Assembly: GCA_964521105.1 (NCBI GenBank)
Contig: CAZFPO010000086.1
Location: forward strand, 1 to 12,388
From: JAQUGA01 sp964521105
GTDB lineage: Bacteria; Bacteroidota; Bacteroidia; Bacteroidales; WCHB1-69
Direction of reading: 5' to 3'
Length of the DNA: 12,388 nucleotides
Shown: positions 1 through 7,995 of the stretch, piece after piece
Position numbering within the stretch: position 1 is the stretch's first letter
Layout of the letters: the number at the start of each line of letters is the position of its first letter
Position numbers and translations under genes: made by a program
The notes under the pieces: generated by a model
Told to the model about the DNA's origin: nothing
Seen by the model: only the letters and a program-made list of their open reading frames with translations
Databases searched by the model: none

Positions 1-82
1 TGATTTAATATGCTAATGTGCTAATTGTTCAATTTGAAGATTTGAAAATGTGCTATTGATTTAATATGCTAATGTGCTAATT
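1..82. repeat. 56-bp-period tandem repeat, about 1.5 copies
   Basis: A 26-bp block beginning TGATTTAATATGC is present at 1-26 and again, identical, at 57-82, giving a 56-bp period. The intervening 30 bp contains AATTTGAAGATTTGAAAATG, so the tract is built of short T/A-rich words. The first copy starts at the window edge, so more copies may lie outside. No coding potential is seen. I regard it as an intergenic simple-sequence repeat. Confidence 0.8.
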
Positions 83-102
83 TTTTCACCGCGATAGCGT
101 AT

Positions 103-133
103 TCAAATAGATTATCCGAACAAAGAGGGGATA
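103..133 (+). repeat. 31-bp dispersed repeat, copy 1
   Basis: TCAAATAGATTATCCGAAC and the following bases recur at 513-543 with four mismatches in 31 positions. Both copies lie in the non-coding left part of the window, outside the fold-back element at 221-400. The function is unknown. They look like pieces of one interspersed element. Confidence 0.6.
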
Positions 134-177
134 TTTTAAAACATAACATTTTTAAATGTCCTCATGCCGGACGGGCA

Positions 178-209
178 CATACTTTTTTCCTGCAGCAGAA
201 AAAAGTATG
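178..209. repeat. Hairpin with 12-bp perfect arms
   Basis: CATACTTTTTTC (178-189) is followed by an 8-nt spacer and its exact reverse complement (198-209). The stem shares the core ATACTTTTT/AAAAAGTAT with the hairpin at 748-777, so the two may be members of one small palindromic repeat family. No gene ends nearby, so this is unlikely to be an ordinary terminator. Confidence 0.75.
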
Positions 210-220
210 CAAAAAATGCC

Positions 221-400
221 GCCGCTGCCGAAAATAAACTAAAAATCGAAGAGTTTTAACTAAAATCAATGAACTCCTCCTTTTAGCCCAAAATGAGTGA
301 ATATTTTTTTTAAACTCATTTTGTTCTAACGTCGTCAAACAGCATTGATTTCTTAACGTACAACTCTCCGATTTTCTTAACGTTTATTTTCTAAGGCGGT
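221..400. repeat. Roughly 180-bp imperfect fold-back (palindromic) element
   Basis: Nested inverted matches share one centre near position 310. They are CCGC (222-225) with GCGG (396-399), GAAAATAAAC (230-239) with 382-391, a 14-bp arm at 242-255 with 362-375 (one mismatch), AAATCAATG (263-271) with 343-351, and CAAAATGAGT (289-298) with 314-323. Unpaired stretches separate the arms. A transcript or single strand could form one long branched hairpin. The ordered nesting makes chance unlikely. It resembles a non-autonomous palindromic element, but no transposase or target-site duplication is identified. Confidence 0.7.
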
Positions 401-660
401 TTTTACATTTGGATATAATAGACTTACAAACAGTTACAATCTTCAGGCTAAATCAGGCACTTTTTCTTATTGAGATTTTTTTTATGAATTAAATCGCTCC
501 GAAGGAGTATAATCAAAGAGATTATCCGAACGAAGAAAGGATACCTTTATAATCTAAAAATACTAAAATCGCTAAAATCGTGCGGTGGCTAGGAAAAAAT
601 GCGCGGGCGTAACGATTGGGTGAATGAGTTGAATCGTTGCAAATCTTAAAAAGTGCTTGC
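401..660. other. Non-coding stretch with few recognisable features
   Basis: No convincing gene is seen on either strand. The stretch contains a small CTCC-GAA-GGAG stem-loop at 497-507, the second copy of the dispersed repeat at 513-543, and two TAAAATCG words near 561-580. It seems to be a mosaic of intergenic repeat fragments. Confidence 0.5.
513..543 (+). repeat. 31-bp dispersed repeat, copy 2
   Basis: TCAAAGAGATTATCCGAAC and the following bases match 103-133 at 27 of 31 positions in the same orientation, about 410 bp apart. A small stem-loop (497-507) lies immediately upstream. This flank is not shared with copy 1. Confidence 0.6.
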
Positions 661-663
661 ATC

Positions 664-688
664 GTGCCTTGCAGGCACTCCTTTTTTT
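664..688 (+). terminator. Possible short stem-loop with T-tract
   Basis: GTGCC (664-668), a 5-nt loop and GGCAC (674-678) are followed by a run of seven Ts at 682-688. This is the shape of an intrinsic terminator, but the stem is only 5 bp. No intact gene lies directly upstream on the plus strand. It could equally be part of the surrounding repeat mosaic. Confidence 0.25.
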
Positions 689-747
689 AGAGTTGCAGAT
701 GAAACTCAGAGCGGGAGGATAGCGTTATTTTTTTCTTGACTTTTTTG

Positions 748-777
748 GATACTTTTTGTGTCAAGACAAAAAGTATC
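748..777. repeat. Hairpin with 12-bp perfect arms, related to 178-209
   Basis: GATACTTTTTGT (748-759), a 6-nt loop and the exact reverse complement (766-777) form a stable AT-rich stem-loop. It shares the ATACTTTTT/AAAAAGTAT core with the hairpin at 178-209. It lies about 95 bp upstream of an RHS-core remnant, so both may be debris of one element. Confidence 0.75.
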
Positions 778-860
778 AAAGAAATTAGTATTTTTACAAA
801 AACATAACCCAATTGAGCCATAATTATAAAACCAATTTGTATAGTGTTGATAGTCTGTGC

Positions 861-959
861 TTTAATTCGCACAATCCGTACAGGTTTGGCTTTAATGGGA
901 TGAAGCTAGATAACGAGAAACAGGGCGGTGGGAACGAAGAAAACTACAACCCAAAATAG
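861..959 (+). pseudogene. RHS repeat-associated core fragment (remnant)
   Basis: Read on the plus strand, 873-956 encodes NPYRFGFNGMKLDNEKQGGG followed by a few residues and a TAG at 957-959. The words NPYRFGFNGM, the following K/D/E-rich part and the glycine stretch match the conserved core of RHS-repeat proteins, which normally continues into a YDPRIGRF-type motif. Here that motif is missing: the frame gives NYNPK and stops. No start codon or upstream RHS/YD repeats are visible. It is a decayed fragment of a large RHS/polymorphic-toxin-like gene, not a functional gene. Recognition is by motif only. Confidence 0.6.
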
Positions 960-1017
960 ACAAGATAGCATTGTTAATAATACAAAATAATATTCCGTTT
1001 CTTTTTTTAAAGCAGAT

Positions 1018-2328
1018 TTATTTTATTAATAATCCTTGTAATTTTAGTAGCTCTGTTTCGCTCATTTTTGCATCAAACCGTGCTTGAATTAAACGAAGCT
1101 GTGCATCTTCAAATGTTTTTTGAGCATCTTTTAATTGAATATCGCTAATTACGCCTACAGCGTATTTTTCCATGGCAATAGTTAAAGCTGTTTGTGCAAT
1201 AGTTATGTTTTCTTCTTCCATTTTTACAATTTGAAGGTTACTCTCGTAAAGTTTAAATTGACTTAAAAGAGAAGTCTCGAGTTGTAAGTTTATTTCGTTA
1301 AATGACAGCTGCATTATTTTTTGTTGAATTTTGGCATTTCGTACATTTCGTTTTACCGACATACCATCAAATAAATTCCACGAAGCTGAAAAGCCATAAT
1401 TCATCCCATACGTTTGATTATTAAGAATGTAGCCAGAAGGGTTGTTGGAGTTGACAAAATTGTAATTTAATCCAAAACCAATTTTTGGATAATATGCCGA
1501 ACGAACTTCTTTGGTAACATAATCTGAAATTAAAATATTACTTTTAGCATGATTTATCCAAACATTTTGTTGGGTAATGTTGGCACGAATCGATTCAATA
1601 TTCATTAATGGAGTCATTGAAAAGTTATCCACCACTTGAAAAGAGGTTAGAGGATTATTTACGAGTAAACTTGAGAACAAATACTGAGCTTGTGCATATT
1701 GACTTTGAAGTCGTAACAGAGTAGCATTTTGAGCATTGTAGTCGGCTTGTGCCTGTATCACTTCCAATCTGGATGAATTTCCCGATGAATTTCTGGCTTC
1801 TACTACTTGTTTTCGTTTTTGAAATAATGCTAAAAGCGACTCCGAAAGGGATATTTGTTGTTTTAGTTTTACTAATGTATAGTATTGATTAATAACTTTA
1901 TAAACTACATTTTCGATGGATATTTGCAATTCAAAATTACTCATTTTTTGCAATTCATTGAGTTTGTTTCGAGTTGCAAACATTTTTGTTCCATCAAAAA
2001 GAGTCCATGATAACCCTACGGAACTACTTAAATTGCGACCATTGATATGATTAAAATCGGTGATATCACCGGAGGTTGATTCTTGATGTGTATTGGTATT
2101 CGACCAAATGCTGCCTGCAGAAGCATCGATTTGAGGTAAAAACCCCGCATTTCCCAAATCGTTATTGTTTTTAGCGATGGATTGTTCGTTACGGGCAATT
2201 TCAATCCCATAATTATTTTGTAATGCTAATTTTATTGCTTCTTCTAAGCTGATAATTTGTTGAGCCGGAAGCAAAACAAATGCAAATAAAATGGGAGTAA
2301 ATAATATAATTATTTTTAAATATTTCAT
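1018..2328 (-). CDS. TolC-family outer-membrane efflux channel
   Basis: A 436-residue outer-membrane factor of a tripartite efflux pump, forming the channel that carries substrates across the outer membrane. The N-terminus has a signal peptide (about residues 1-22, hydrophobic and ending in LLPAQQ) with no lipobox cysteine, so it is probably not a lipoprotein. Mature residues ISLEEAIKLALQNNYGIEIA and the following FLPQIDASAG are typical of the start of an OEP domain. The two-fold repeat is visible as a second block around YYPKIGFGLNYNFV and SWNLFDG. The C-terminal half is rich in predicted alpha-helix, as expected for the periplasmic barrel. It is the last gene of the operon, starting 8 bp after the pump stop codon, which implies translational coupling. 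No clear terminator is seen downstream. Confidence 0.93.
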   Translation of the reverse strand: MKYLKIIILFTPILFAFVLLPAQQIISLEEAIKLALQNNYGIEIARNEQSIAKNNNDLGNAGFLPQIDASAGSIWSNTNTHQESTSGDITDFNHINGRNLSSSVGLSWTLFDGTKMFATRNKLNELQKMSNFELQISIENVVYKVINQYYTLVKLKQQISLSESLLALFQKRKQVVEARNSSGNSSRLEVIQAQADYNAQNATLLRLQSQYAQAQYLFSSLLVNNPLTSFQVVDNFSMTPLMNIESIRANITQQNVWINHAKSNILISDYVTKEVRSAYYPKIGFGLNYNFVNSNNPSGYILNNQTYGMNYGFSASWNLFDGMSVKRNVRNAKIQQKIMQLSFNEINLQLETSLLSQFKLYESNLQIVKMEEENITIAQTALTIAMEKYAVGVISDIQLKDAQKTFEDAQLRLIQARFDAKMSETELLKLQGLLIK

Positions 2329-2336
2329 AAAACAAA

Positions 2337-5300
2337 TTATTGAGTTGATTCTTCCGATTCGGTAACCATTTTACGTTCTTTCTTACTGGTTAAAAAAGTG
2401 TACATGGCTGGAATTACATATAGCGTAAGGATTAACGACAGTAGAAGTCCGAAAATAATAACGGTTCCAAGGCTTTTTCGACTTTCGGCACCTGCACCCA
2501 GAGCCAAGGCAATAGGGACAGCCCCTAACATGGTTGCCAAACTGGTCATCAGGATAGGGCGGAAGCGAGCTGCCGCGGCATGCATAACCGCATCATAAAT
2601 AGATAGACCTGCTTCGCGTTTTTGGTTGGCAAATTCAACAATTAAAATTCCATTTTTAGTAACTAATCCAATTAACATGATAATTCCAATTTCGCTAAAA
2701 ATATTGATGGTTTGATCAAAATACCACAACGATAAAACGGCTCCCGACAATGCTAACGGTACTGTTAACATAATGATTAATGGATCGCGGAAACTTTCAA
2801 ATTGAGCAGCAAGCACCAAATAAATCAGCACGAGAGCAAGCAATAATGCAAAAAGAATATTTGAGGAACTTTCTTCAAAATCGCGAGATTGTCCTGCAAA
2901 ATCAGACGAAAAAGATTCATCTAATACCTTCGCTGCAATTCGTTTCATCTCTTTATTGCCATCTCCTAACGTGTAACCTGGTGCTAAGCCTGCCGTAACG
3001 ATAGCCGATTTATAACGATTAAAGTGATAAAGTGCGGGTGGTGAACTCTCTTCGTGTTGATCGACTAAATTGTCGAATTGAATTAGTTGTCCATTTTTAT
3101 TACGAATGTAGATGGAACTCAAATCGTTAGGCTGATCTCTGTTTTCTCGTGGAGCTTGTCCAATAATTTGAAATTGTTTTCCGTTCATGGTAAAATAGCC
3201 CAAACGATATTCGCTCAAATAAAGTTGGAGGGTTTGTGCTACATCTAAAACCGAAACTCCTAAAGTTTTTGCCTTATCGCGATTAATAATTATATTTATT
3301 TCGGGTTTATTAAACTTTAAATTAGCATCTGCCATCACTAAAATCTTGCTTTTATATACTTCTTCCATGAATTTTGGAAGAAAAGTTCTCATTTTCTCCA
3401 TATTCGAGGCTTGAATTACAAATTGTATTGGCAAACCGCCTCTAATGCCACTGCCTATAGACTGATCCTGAATTACAAACACTTTTGCCGCTACAATAGA
3501 GCTGAATTTTTTAGATAAAAAAGCCGCAATTTGTTGCTGACTTCGTTTGCGGTTAGCTTTATCTACTAGCACCATTCTTCCAGATGCTCTATTTGTGTTT
3601 CCACTTCCTAAATGACCTGGAGCAGTGTTCGTAATTAATATACTTTTTTCGGGCACAGAGTCATTTACAATTTGAATTACTTGACGAACCACTTTGTCGG
3701 TATAATCAAACGAAGCACCTTCGGGGGCGGTTACCGATAATCGTAGCATGCCTCTATCTTCCATTGGAGATAATTCGGAAGGTAGAAAATTTCCAACAAT
3801 AAATATTAACGATGTAGCTATAAAAACAATGACAAAAGCTAATCCACGATGCTTCATGAAGTTTTTTAAGGAAGAAGTATAGGCTTCTGAAAAACGAATG
3901 AAATATTTTTCGGAGGCATTGTAAAACCATGATTTTTTGGCTTCTTTTTTCAAGATTCGAGAACTCATCATGGGAGTTAAGGTAAGCGAAACAACCGCCG
4001 AAACAATAACAGTTCCAGCTAATACAACGCCAAATTCTCTAAAAAGTCGACCTGTAAAACCTTGTAAAAATATAATTGGTAAAAATACAGCAGCCAAGGT
4101 GATGGTGGTTGAAATGATTGCAAAATAAATCTCTTTGGAGCCTTTAAAACTTGCTTCAATAGGCGACATTCCACTTTCAATTTTTGAATAGATGTTTTCG
4201 AGTACCACAATGGCATCGTCAACTACTAATCCGGTGGCTAAAACAATGGCTAATAGCGTAAGAATATTGATAGAAAACCCTACAAGGTACATTATAAAAA
4301 ATGCAGATACTAAAGAGATTGGAATAGCGATTACTGGAATTAAAGTGGAACGCCAACTACGAAGAAATAGGTATATTACAAGTAATACTAAGAGAAATGC
4401 CAATAATATGGTTTCTTCAACCTCTTTTACCGAATTACGAATGAATTTGGTGGAATCAATCGCAACATTTAGTTCAAAATCCTTAGGTATTTCGGCTTTA
4501 ATTTTTTCTAATCGAAGGTAAAATTCGTCGGCAATATCAATGTAATTTGCGTCGGGTAACGGGACAATGGCAATACCAATCATGGGAACTCCCGATTGCC
4601 TCATAAGTGTTTCTTCCACTTCGGGACCTAGTATCGCACTGCCAACATCTTTTAGTCGAACAATTTTATCACCCACTGTTTTGATAATTAAATCGTTGAA
4701 TTCCTCAGCTTTTTCTAAACGACCAATAGTGCGGATATTTAGTTCAGTTGCGTCCCCTTGAATTCGTCCCGAAGGTAATTCGATATGCTCGCGTTCAAAG
4801 GCTTGTTTTACGTCGGCAGGAGTAATTCCGTAAGAAGCCATGTTCGAGGGGTCAAGCCAAATTCGCATGGCATATTTTTTCTCTCCCCAAATTTGAATTT
4901 GACTAACGCCAGGTATCGTTTGGATACGCTCTTTTATATAACTGGATGCCCAATAACTCACTTCCATGTGACTACGAGAATTACTTTGTAACGTAACCAT
5001 TATAATCGCATCTGAATTTGCATCCGACTTAGAAACAACAGGTGGATTTGCTAAATCTTGAGGTAAAAGTCGGCTTGCTCTCGAAACTCGGTCTCGAACG
5101 TCATTCGCTGCTGCTTCCATGTCAACACCCAAGTTAAATTCCACTGTTATCCTGCTTGATCCCATGCTGCTCTCAGAAGTTAATGAACGAATTCCATCAA
5201 TTCCGTTTATGGATTCTTCCAATGGTTCCGTAATTTGCGTTTCAATAACATCCGGATTAGCACCAGAGTATGAAGTAGATACGGTTATCACCGGAGGGTC

Positions 5301-5420
5301 AATGGCAGGATATTCTCGTAATCCTAAAAAATTATAACCTACTACTCCAAATAGAATTATCGTTAGCGAAATTACAATTGTAAGAACAGGTCGTTGTATG
5401 CTGATAGATGAAATACTCAT
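2337..5420 (-). CDS. RND multidrug efflux permease (AcrB/MexB-like, HAE1 type)
   Basis: A 1027-residue proton-driven inner-membrane transporter, close to the usual length of about 1030-1050. It begins with the standard first helix (RPVLTIVISLTIILFGVVGY), followed by the porter-domain signature YPAIDPPVITVSTSYSGANP. Proton-relay residues are in place: adjacent aspartates D401/D402 in GLVVDDAIVVLEN (TM4) and K922 in LIGLVTKNGILIVEF (TM10). These correspond to AcrB D407/D408 and K940. Two large periplasmic loops separate the two six-helix halves, as in the family. The presence of DD rather than metal-type signatures, and overall similarity to HAE1 members, favour hydrophobic or amphiphilic compounds over heavy metals. 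The actual substrate cannot be told from sequence. It is the middle gene of the efflux operon. Confidence 0.96.
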   Translation of the reverse strand: MSISSISIQRPVLTIVISLTIILFGVVGYNFLGLREYPAIDPPVITVSTSYSGANPDVIETQITEPLEESINGIDGIRSLTSESSMGSSRITVEFNLGVDMEAAANDVRDRVSRASRLLPQDLANPPVVSKSDANSDAIIMVTLQSNSRSHMEVSYWASSYIKERIQTIPGVSQIQIWGEKKYAMRIWLDPSNMASYGITPADVKQAFEREHIELPSGRIQGDATELNIRTIGRLEKAEEFNDLIIKTVGDKIVRLKDVGSAILGPEVEETLMRQSGVPMIGIAIVPLPDANYIDIADEFYLRLEKIKAEIPKDFELNVAIDSTKFIRNSVKEVEETILLAFLLVLLVIYLFLRSWRSTLIPVIAIPISLVSAFFIMYLVGFSINILTLLAIVLATGLVVDDAIVVLENIYSKIESGMSPIEASFKGSKEIYFAIISTTITLAAVFLPIIFLQGFTGRLFREFGVVLAGTVIVSAVVSLTLTPMMSSRILKKEAKKSWFYNASEKYFIRFSEAYTSSLKNFMKHRGLAFVIVFIATSLIFIVGNFLPSELSPMEDRGMLRLSVTAPEGASFDYTDKVVRQVIQIVNDSVPEKSILITNTAPGHLGSGNTNRASGRMVLVDKANRKRSQQQIAAFLSKKFSSIVAAKVFVIQDQSIGSGIRGGLPIQFVIQASNMEKMRTFLPKFMEEVYKSKILVMADANLKFNKPEINIIINRDKAKTLGVSVLDVAQTLQLYLSEYRLGYFTMNGKQFQIIGQAPRENRDQPNDLSSIYIRNKNGQLIQFDNLVDQHEESSPPALYHFNRYKSAIVTAGLAPGYTLGDGNKEMKRIAAKVLDESFSSDFAGQSRDFEESSSNILFALLLALVLIYLVLAAQFESFRDPLIIMLTVPLALSGAVLSLWYFDQTINIFSEIGIIMLIGLVTKNGILIVEFANQKREAGLSIYDAVMHAAAARFRPILMTSLATMLGAVPIALALGAGAESRKSLGTVIIFGLLLSLILTLYVIPAMYTFLTSKKERKMVTESEESTQ

Positions 5421-5507
5421 AAATTCAAATTGTTAACAATTAAGTCGTTAATGAAGTTTATTTAATTAATTTATTTAAGTAGTTTTCGTTTATTTTTATG
5501 AAAAAAA

Positions 5508-6572
5508 TTATTTCTTTTTACTAATATTTATGGGCGAACCATCGGATATTTGCATGATACCAGTAGTAATTATTGTGTCGCCCGCAACAATTCCTTCCAC
5601 AATTTGAATTCGGTCTGCTGTGCGTACTCCGCTTTTTACCTTTTGTTCTTTTGCTTTCCCCGATTTATATAAAAATACTTTCTGTCCTTTTAATATTGGT
5701 ATAATGGCTTCCGTAGGGATGAGTAAGGCATTTTCGGTTTTTTGTAAATTCATTTCAATTTCGGCAAATGAGCCAGGAAAGATGCCTCCATTTGGATTTG
5801 CACACTTTGCTCGAATCATTAACGAACGGGTGTTGGGGTCAATTTTTGGCTCAATTGCGTAAATAGTAGCCTTGTATTTTTTTGTCGTTCCTTTTATTGT
5901 AAATTCAATTTCTGAATTTTTGTTAATTAGTAATGCAAATTGCTCAGGAATGGCAAAATCAATTTTTATTGGATTTATTTTTTGAATGGAGGCTACGATA
6001 ACTGTCGAATTGATGTATTGCCCTTCAGCAATGTTTTTTAAACCAATAATTCCATCAAAAGGAGCTTTTATCTCTGTTTTGTCAATTTGTGCTTGAATTA
6101 AATCGATATCTGCACTCAATGTTTCTACTTGCGATAAGGTATTATCGTATTCTTCTTGACTAATTCCATTTATGCCAAGCAGTTTTTTTGATCGTTGCTC
6201 TTTTTCATTGGCAAGTTTTAATTGAATTTTTAGTTTTTTAAATTGTGCTTGCAAGTCGGCATCATTTAGTTTTACCAATAATTGACCTTTTTTAACGGTT
6301 TTTCCTTCTGTAAATAGAATTTTAACCACTCTTCCGGCAACTTCTGGTTTTAATTCAGCTTCCATATCCGAAATTATCGTTCCAACCGATGTAATTTTGT
6401 TTTCTAATGTTTCGGGCTTTACAATGTATATGCTAACGGATTGAGGCTTTGAATCTTTGCCTTTGTCTTGTTTTTTTTGTTCTTCGGGTTTTGTAAGTAA
6501 AAAAACTTTAATTAACCCTAAAATTACTAAAACAGCTATTATAATTAGGCTGTTTCGAAGTGTTTTATTCAT
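5508..6572 (-). CDS. Periplasmic adaptor (membrane fusion protein, HlyD/AcrA-like)
   Basis: A 354-residue adaptor that bridges the RND pump and the outer-membrane channel. Residues about 9-27 (LIIIAVLVILGLIKVFLL) form an N-terminal membrane anchor. No lipobox cysteine is seen. The two halves of the lipoyl/barrel-sandwich domain are recognisable as AGRVVKILFTEGKTVKKGQL and, after a coiled-coil hairpin (about residues 105-165, rich in K/Q/E/L), as IKAPFDGIIGLKNIAEGQYI. The beta-barrel and membrane-proximal domains follow, including the PGSFAEIEM and LLIPTEAI blocks. It is the first gene of the operon, 87 bp upstream of the pump. It has its own candidate promoter at 6607-6614, but it also lies 142 bp downstream of the TPR gene on the same strand, so read-through is possible. 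Confidence 0.94.
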   Translation of the reverse strand: MNKTLRNSLIIIAVLVILGLIKVFLLTKPEEQKKQDKGKDSKPQSVSIYIVKPETLENKITSVGTIISDMEAELKPEVAGRVVKILFTEGKTVKKGQLLVKLNDADLQAQFKKLKIQLKLANEKEQRSKKLLGINGISQEEYDNTLSQVETLSADIDLIQAQIDKTEIKAPFDGIIGLKNIAEGQYINSTVIVASIQKINPIKIDFAIPEQFALLINKNSEIEFTIKGTTKKYKATIYAIEPKIDPNTRSLMIRAKCANPNGGIFPGSFAEIEMNLQKTENALLIPTEAIIPILKGQKVFLYKSGKAKEQKVKSGVRTADRIQIVEGIVAGDTIITTGIMQISDGSPINISKKK

Positions 6573-6606
6573 TTGATAAGGATTTAACCATGTTAATATC
6601 TGTGCT

Positions 6607-6614
6607 CAAAATTA
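6607..6614 (-). promoter_or_regulatory. Candidate Bacteroidota -7 element for the efflux operon
   Basis: Read on the minus strand this is TAATTTTG, an exact match to TAnnTTTG, placed 34 nt upstream of the adaptor start codon. A TTG at the usual -33 distance is not evident, so only half of the consensus is met. No operator-like palindrome or local regulator gene accompanies it. Confidence 0.4.
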
Positions 6615-6714
6615 GCTATTTTTATTTGGTAATGGATGTTAAAAATAGCAAAAGAGCTGAAAACTAATAAAAAAAATATTGAAAATAGATATATATTGGC
6701 ACCTAAAAAGAATA

Positions 6715-7935
6715 TTATTTACATTTGCTTTTGCTTATTTCAATTGCTTCAGTATGACCTAATTGTGCCGCTTTTTTTAAATCGTTACACGATCCTTTCG
6801 AATCTTTTAAAAAGTCTTTACATGCACCACGGTAAAAATATGCATCCGCCGATTTTGGCTCAAGTTTGATGGCAATATTTAGTTCGTCCACCGCTTGTTG
6901 ATATTTTTTCAAATCGAATAGGAGCATCCCTCGTTCCAAATATGGTTCAAAAGCATCGGGTTTCAGTTCCGAAGCTTTTTTGAAATCGGATAAGGCAGCT
7001 TGCGATTTATTCAATTTTGCATTGGCTTTACCACGATTAAAATATGCCGAATAATTTGAATTATCAAACTGAATGGCTTTGTTGTAATCTTTAATTGCAT
7101 TTTCAAAAGCATTGGTCTGCATGTAACATTCGGCTCGTTTTGCCCAAATATCCGACATTTTGGTTTTGTATTTCGTGATGAGCAAACTGTAATCGTCGAT
7201 GGCTGCTTGCCAGTTTTTACTGATGAAATTACAATCTGCTTTTCGTTCCATCATATCTTCTGTTTCATATCCAAGCGATTGTGCCTTGGCGTAGTCATTG
7301 GCTGCTTGCGAATAGTCGGACTCGCGTTGAAAAGCCATTCCTCGCTGATAATACACTTCGGCTACTGTTGCGTTGATTTTTATCGATTCAGAAAAATCGG
7401 TGAGTGCCATTTTAATTTGTCCCGATCCGGCATAACAAATGCCTCTTTTAAAATATGTATTTGCCTCTTTTGGCTTTAACTCCAGTGCTTTAGTGAAATC
7501 AGAAATGGATTTTTGCCAGTTTTTCAGCTCTAAATAACAACAAGCTCTATAAAACCAAGCATCAAAAACATCGTTTTTAATCTCTATGGTTTTATTAAAA
7601 TCAGTAAGTGCTTTTGAATACTCTTTTTGGACATAATAAAACATTGCCCGATAATGATACGATTTTGCATTTAGTTTATTTTTTTCAATGGCTGTATTAA
7701 AGTCGAGGAGTGCAGAATCAAGTTTGCCAATAAGTTCATAACATCGTCCTCGTTCCATGTTTGCCTGATAAAAAGAGACATTCAACGACAAAACTTTGGT
7801 GAATTTTCCGATGGCAGCTTTGTAGTCTTCCATTTTCATCTTTTCAACTCCCTCATCAAAAAGCTTATTTGCCTGTTGCGAAAATAGGTTAAAAGAACAT
7901 AAAATTAAGCCGATAATGAACAAAATTCGTCTCAT
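6715..7935 (-). CDS. Secreted tetratricopeptide-repeat protein
   Basis: The start at 7935 is preferred over an in-frame ATG at 7956. It begins with a clean signal peptide (MRRILFIIGLILCSFNLFSQ), and the promoter below would start transcription downstream of 7956. The mature part is almost entirely TPR: about eleven 34-residue units, most carrying the alternating pattern ending in a proline- or asparagine-containing turn, for example YFKRGICYAGSGQIKMALTD and AYFNRGKANAKLNKSQAALS. The final unit (GACKDFLKDSKGSCNDLKKA, then LGH) has the cysteine-containing form often seen at the end of such Bacteroidota proteins. The product is about 406 residues, exported to the periplasm or surface, and should act as a protein-interaction scaffold. 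The specific partner is unknown. It lies upstream of the efflux operon on the same strand, but nothing shows a functional link. Confidence 0.88.
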   Translation of the reverse strand: MRRILFIIGLILCSFNLFSQQANKLFDEGVEKMKMEDYKAAIGKFTKVLSLNVSFYQANMERGRCYELIGKLDSALLDFNTAIEKNKLNAKSYHYRAMFYYVQKEYSKALTDFNKTIEIKNDVFDAWFYRACCYLELKNWQKSISDFTKALELKPKEANTYFKRGICYAGSGQIKMALTDFSESIKINATVAEVYYQRGMAFQRESDYSQAANDYAKAQSLGYETEDMMERKADCNFISKNWQAAIDDYSLLITKYKTKMSDIWAKRAECYMQTNAFENAIKDYNKAIQFDNSNYSAYFNRGKANAKLNKSQAALSDFKKASELKPDAFEPYLERGMLLFDLKKYQQAVDELNIAIKLEPKSADAYFYRGACKDFLKDSKGSCNDLKKAAQLGHTEAIEISKSKCK

Positions 7936-7958
7936 GGTTGTATTGTTTAAGAACACTG

Positions 7959-7990
7959 CAAATATAGGATTTTTAGATACTTTAAAGCAA
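7959..7990 (-). promoter_or_regulatory. Bacteroidota-type promoter for the TPR gene
   Basis: On the minus strand, TTG at 7990-7988 is followed after 21 nt by TATATTTG (7966-7959). This matches the Bacteroidota sigma consensus TTG-N17-23-TAnnTTTG. Predicted initiation is around 7952, leaving a leader of about 17 nt before the ATG at 7935. The element occupies most of the 60-bp spacer between the TPR gene and divergent pdxH, so the two promoters probably overlap. Confidence 0.65.
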
Positions 7991-7995
7991 TAAAA

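Noticed and set aside
687..872. A 61-codon open frame on the minus strand
   Set aside because: It spans the perfect hairpin at 748-777 and enters the RHS remnant, has no recognisable domain, and looks like translation of repeat sequence.
2398..5337. Several 60-110-codon plus-strand frames
   Set aside because: They lie opposite the RND pump gene, whose motifs and full length are unambiguous. They are antisense shadows.
5428..5441. Perfect 14-bp palindrome AATTGTTAACAATT just upstream of the pump start codon
   Set aside because: It is entirely made of common AT-rich words in an AT-rich spacer inside the operon, with no associated regulator. An operator role is possible but unsupported.
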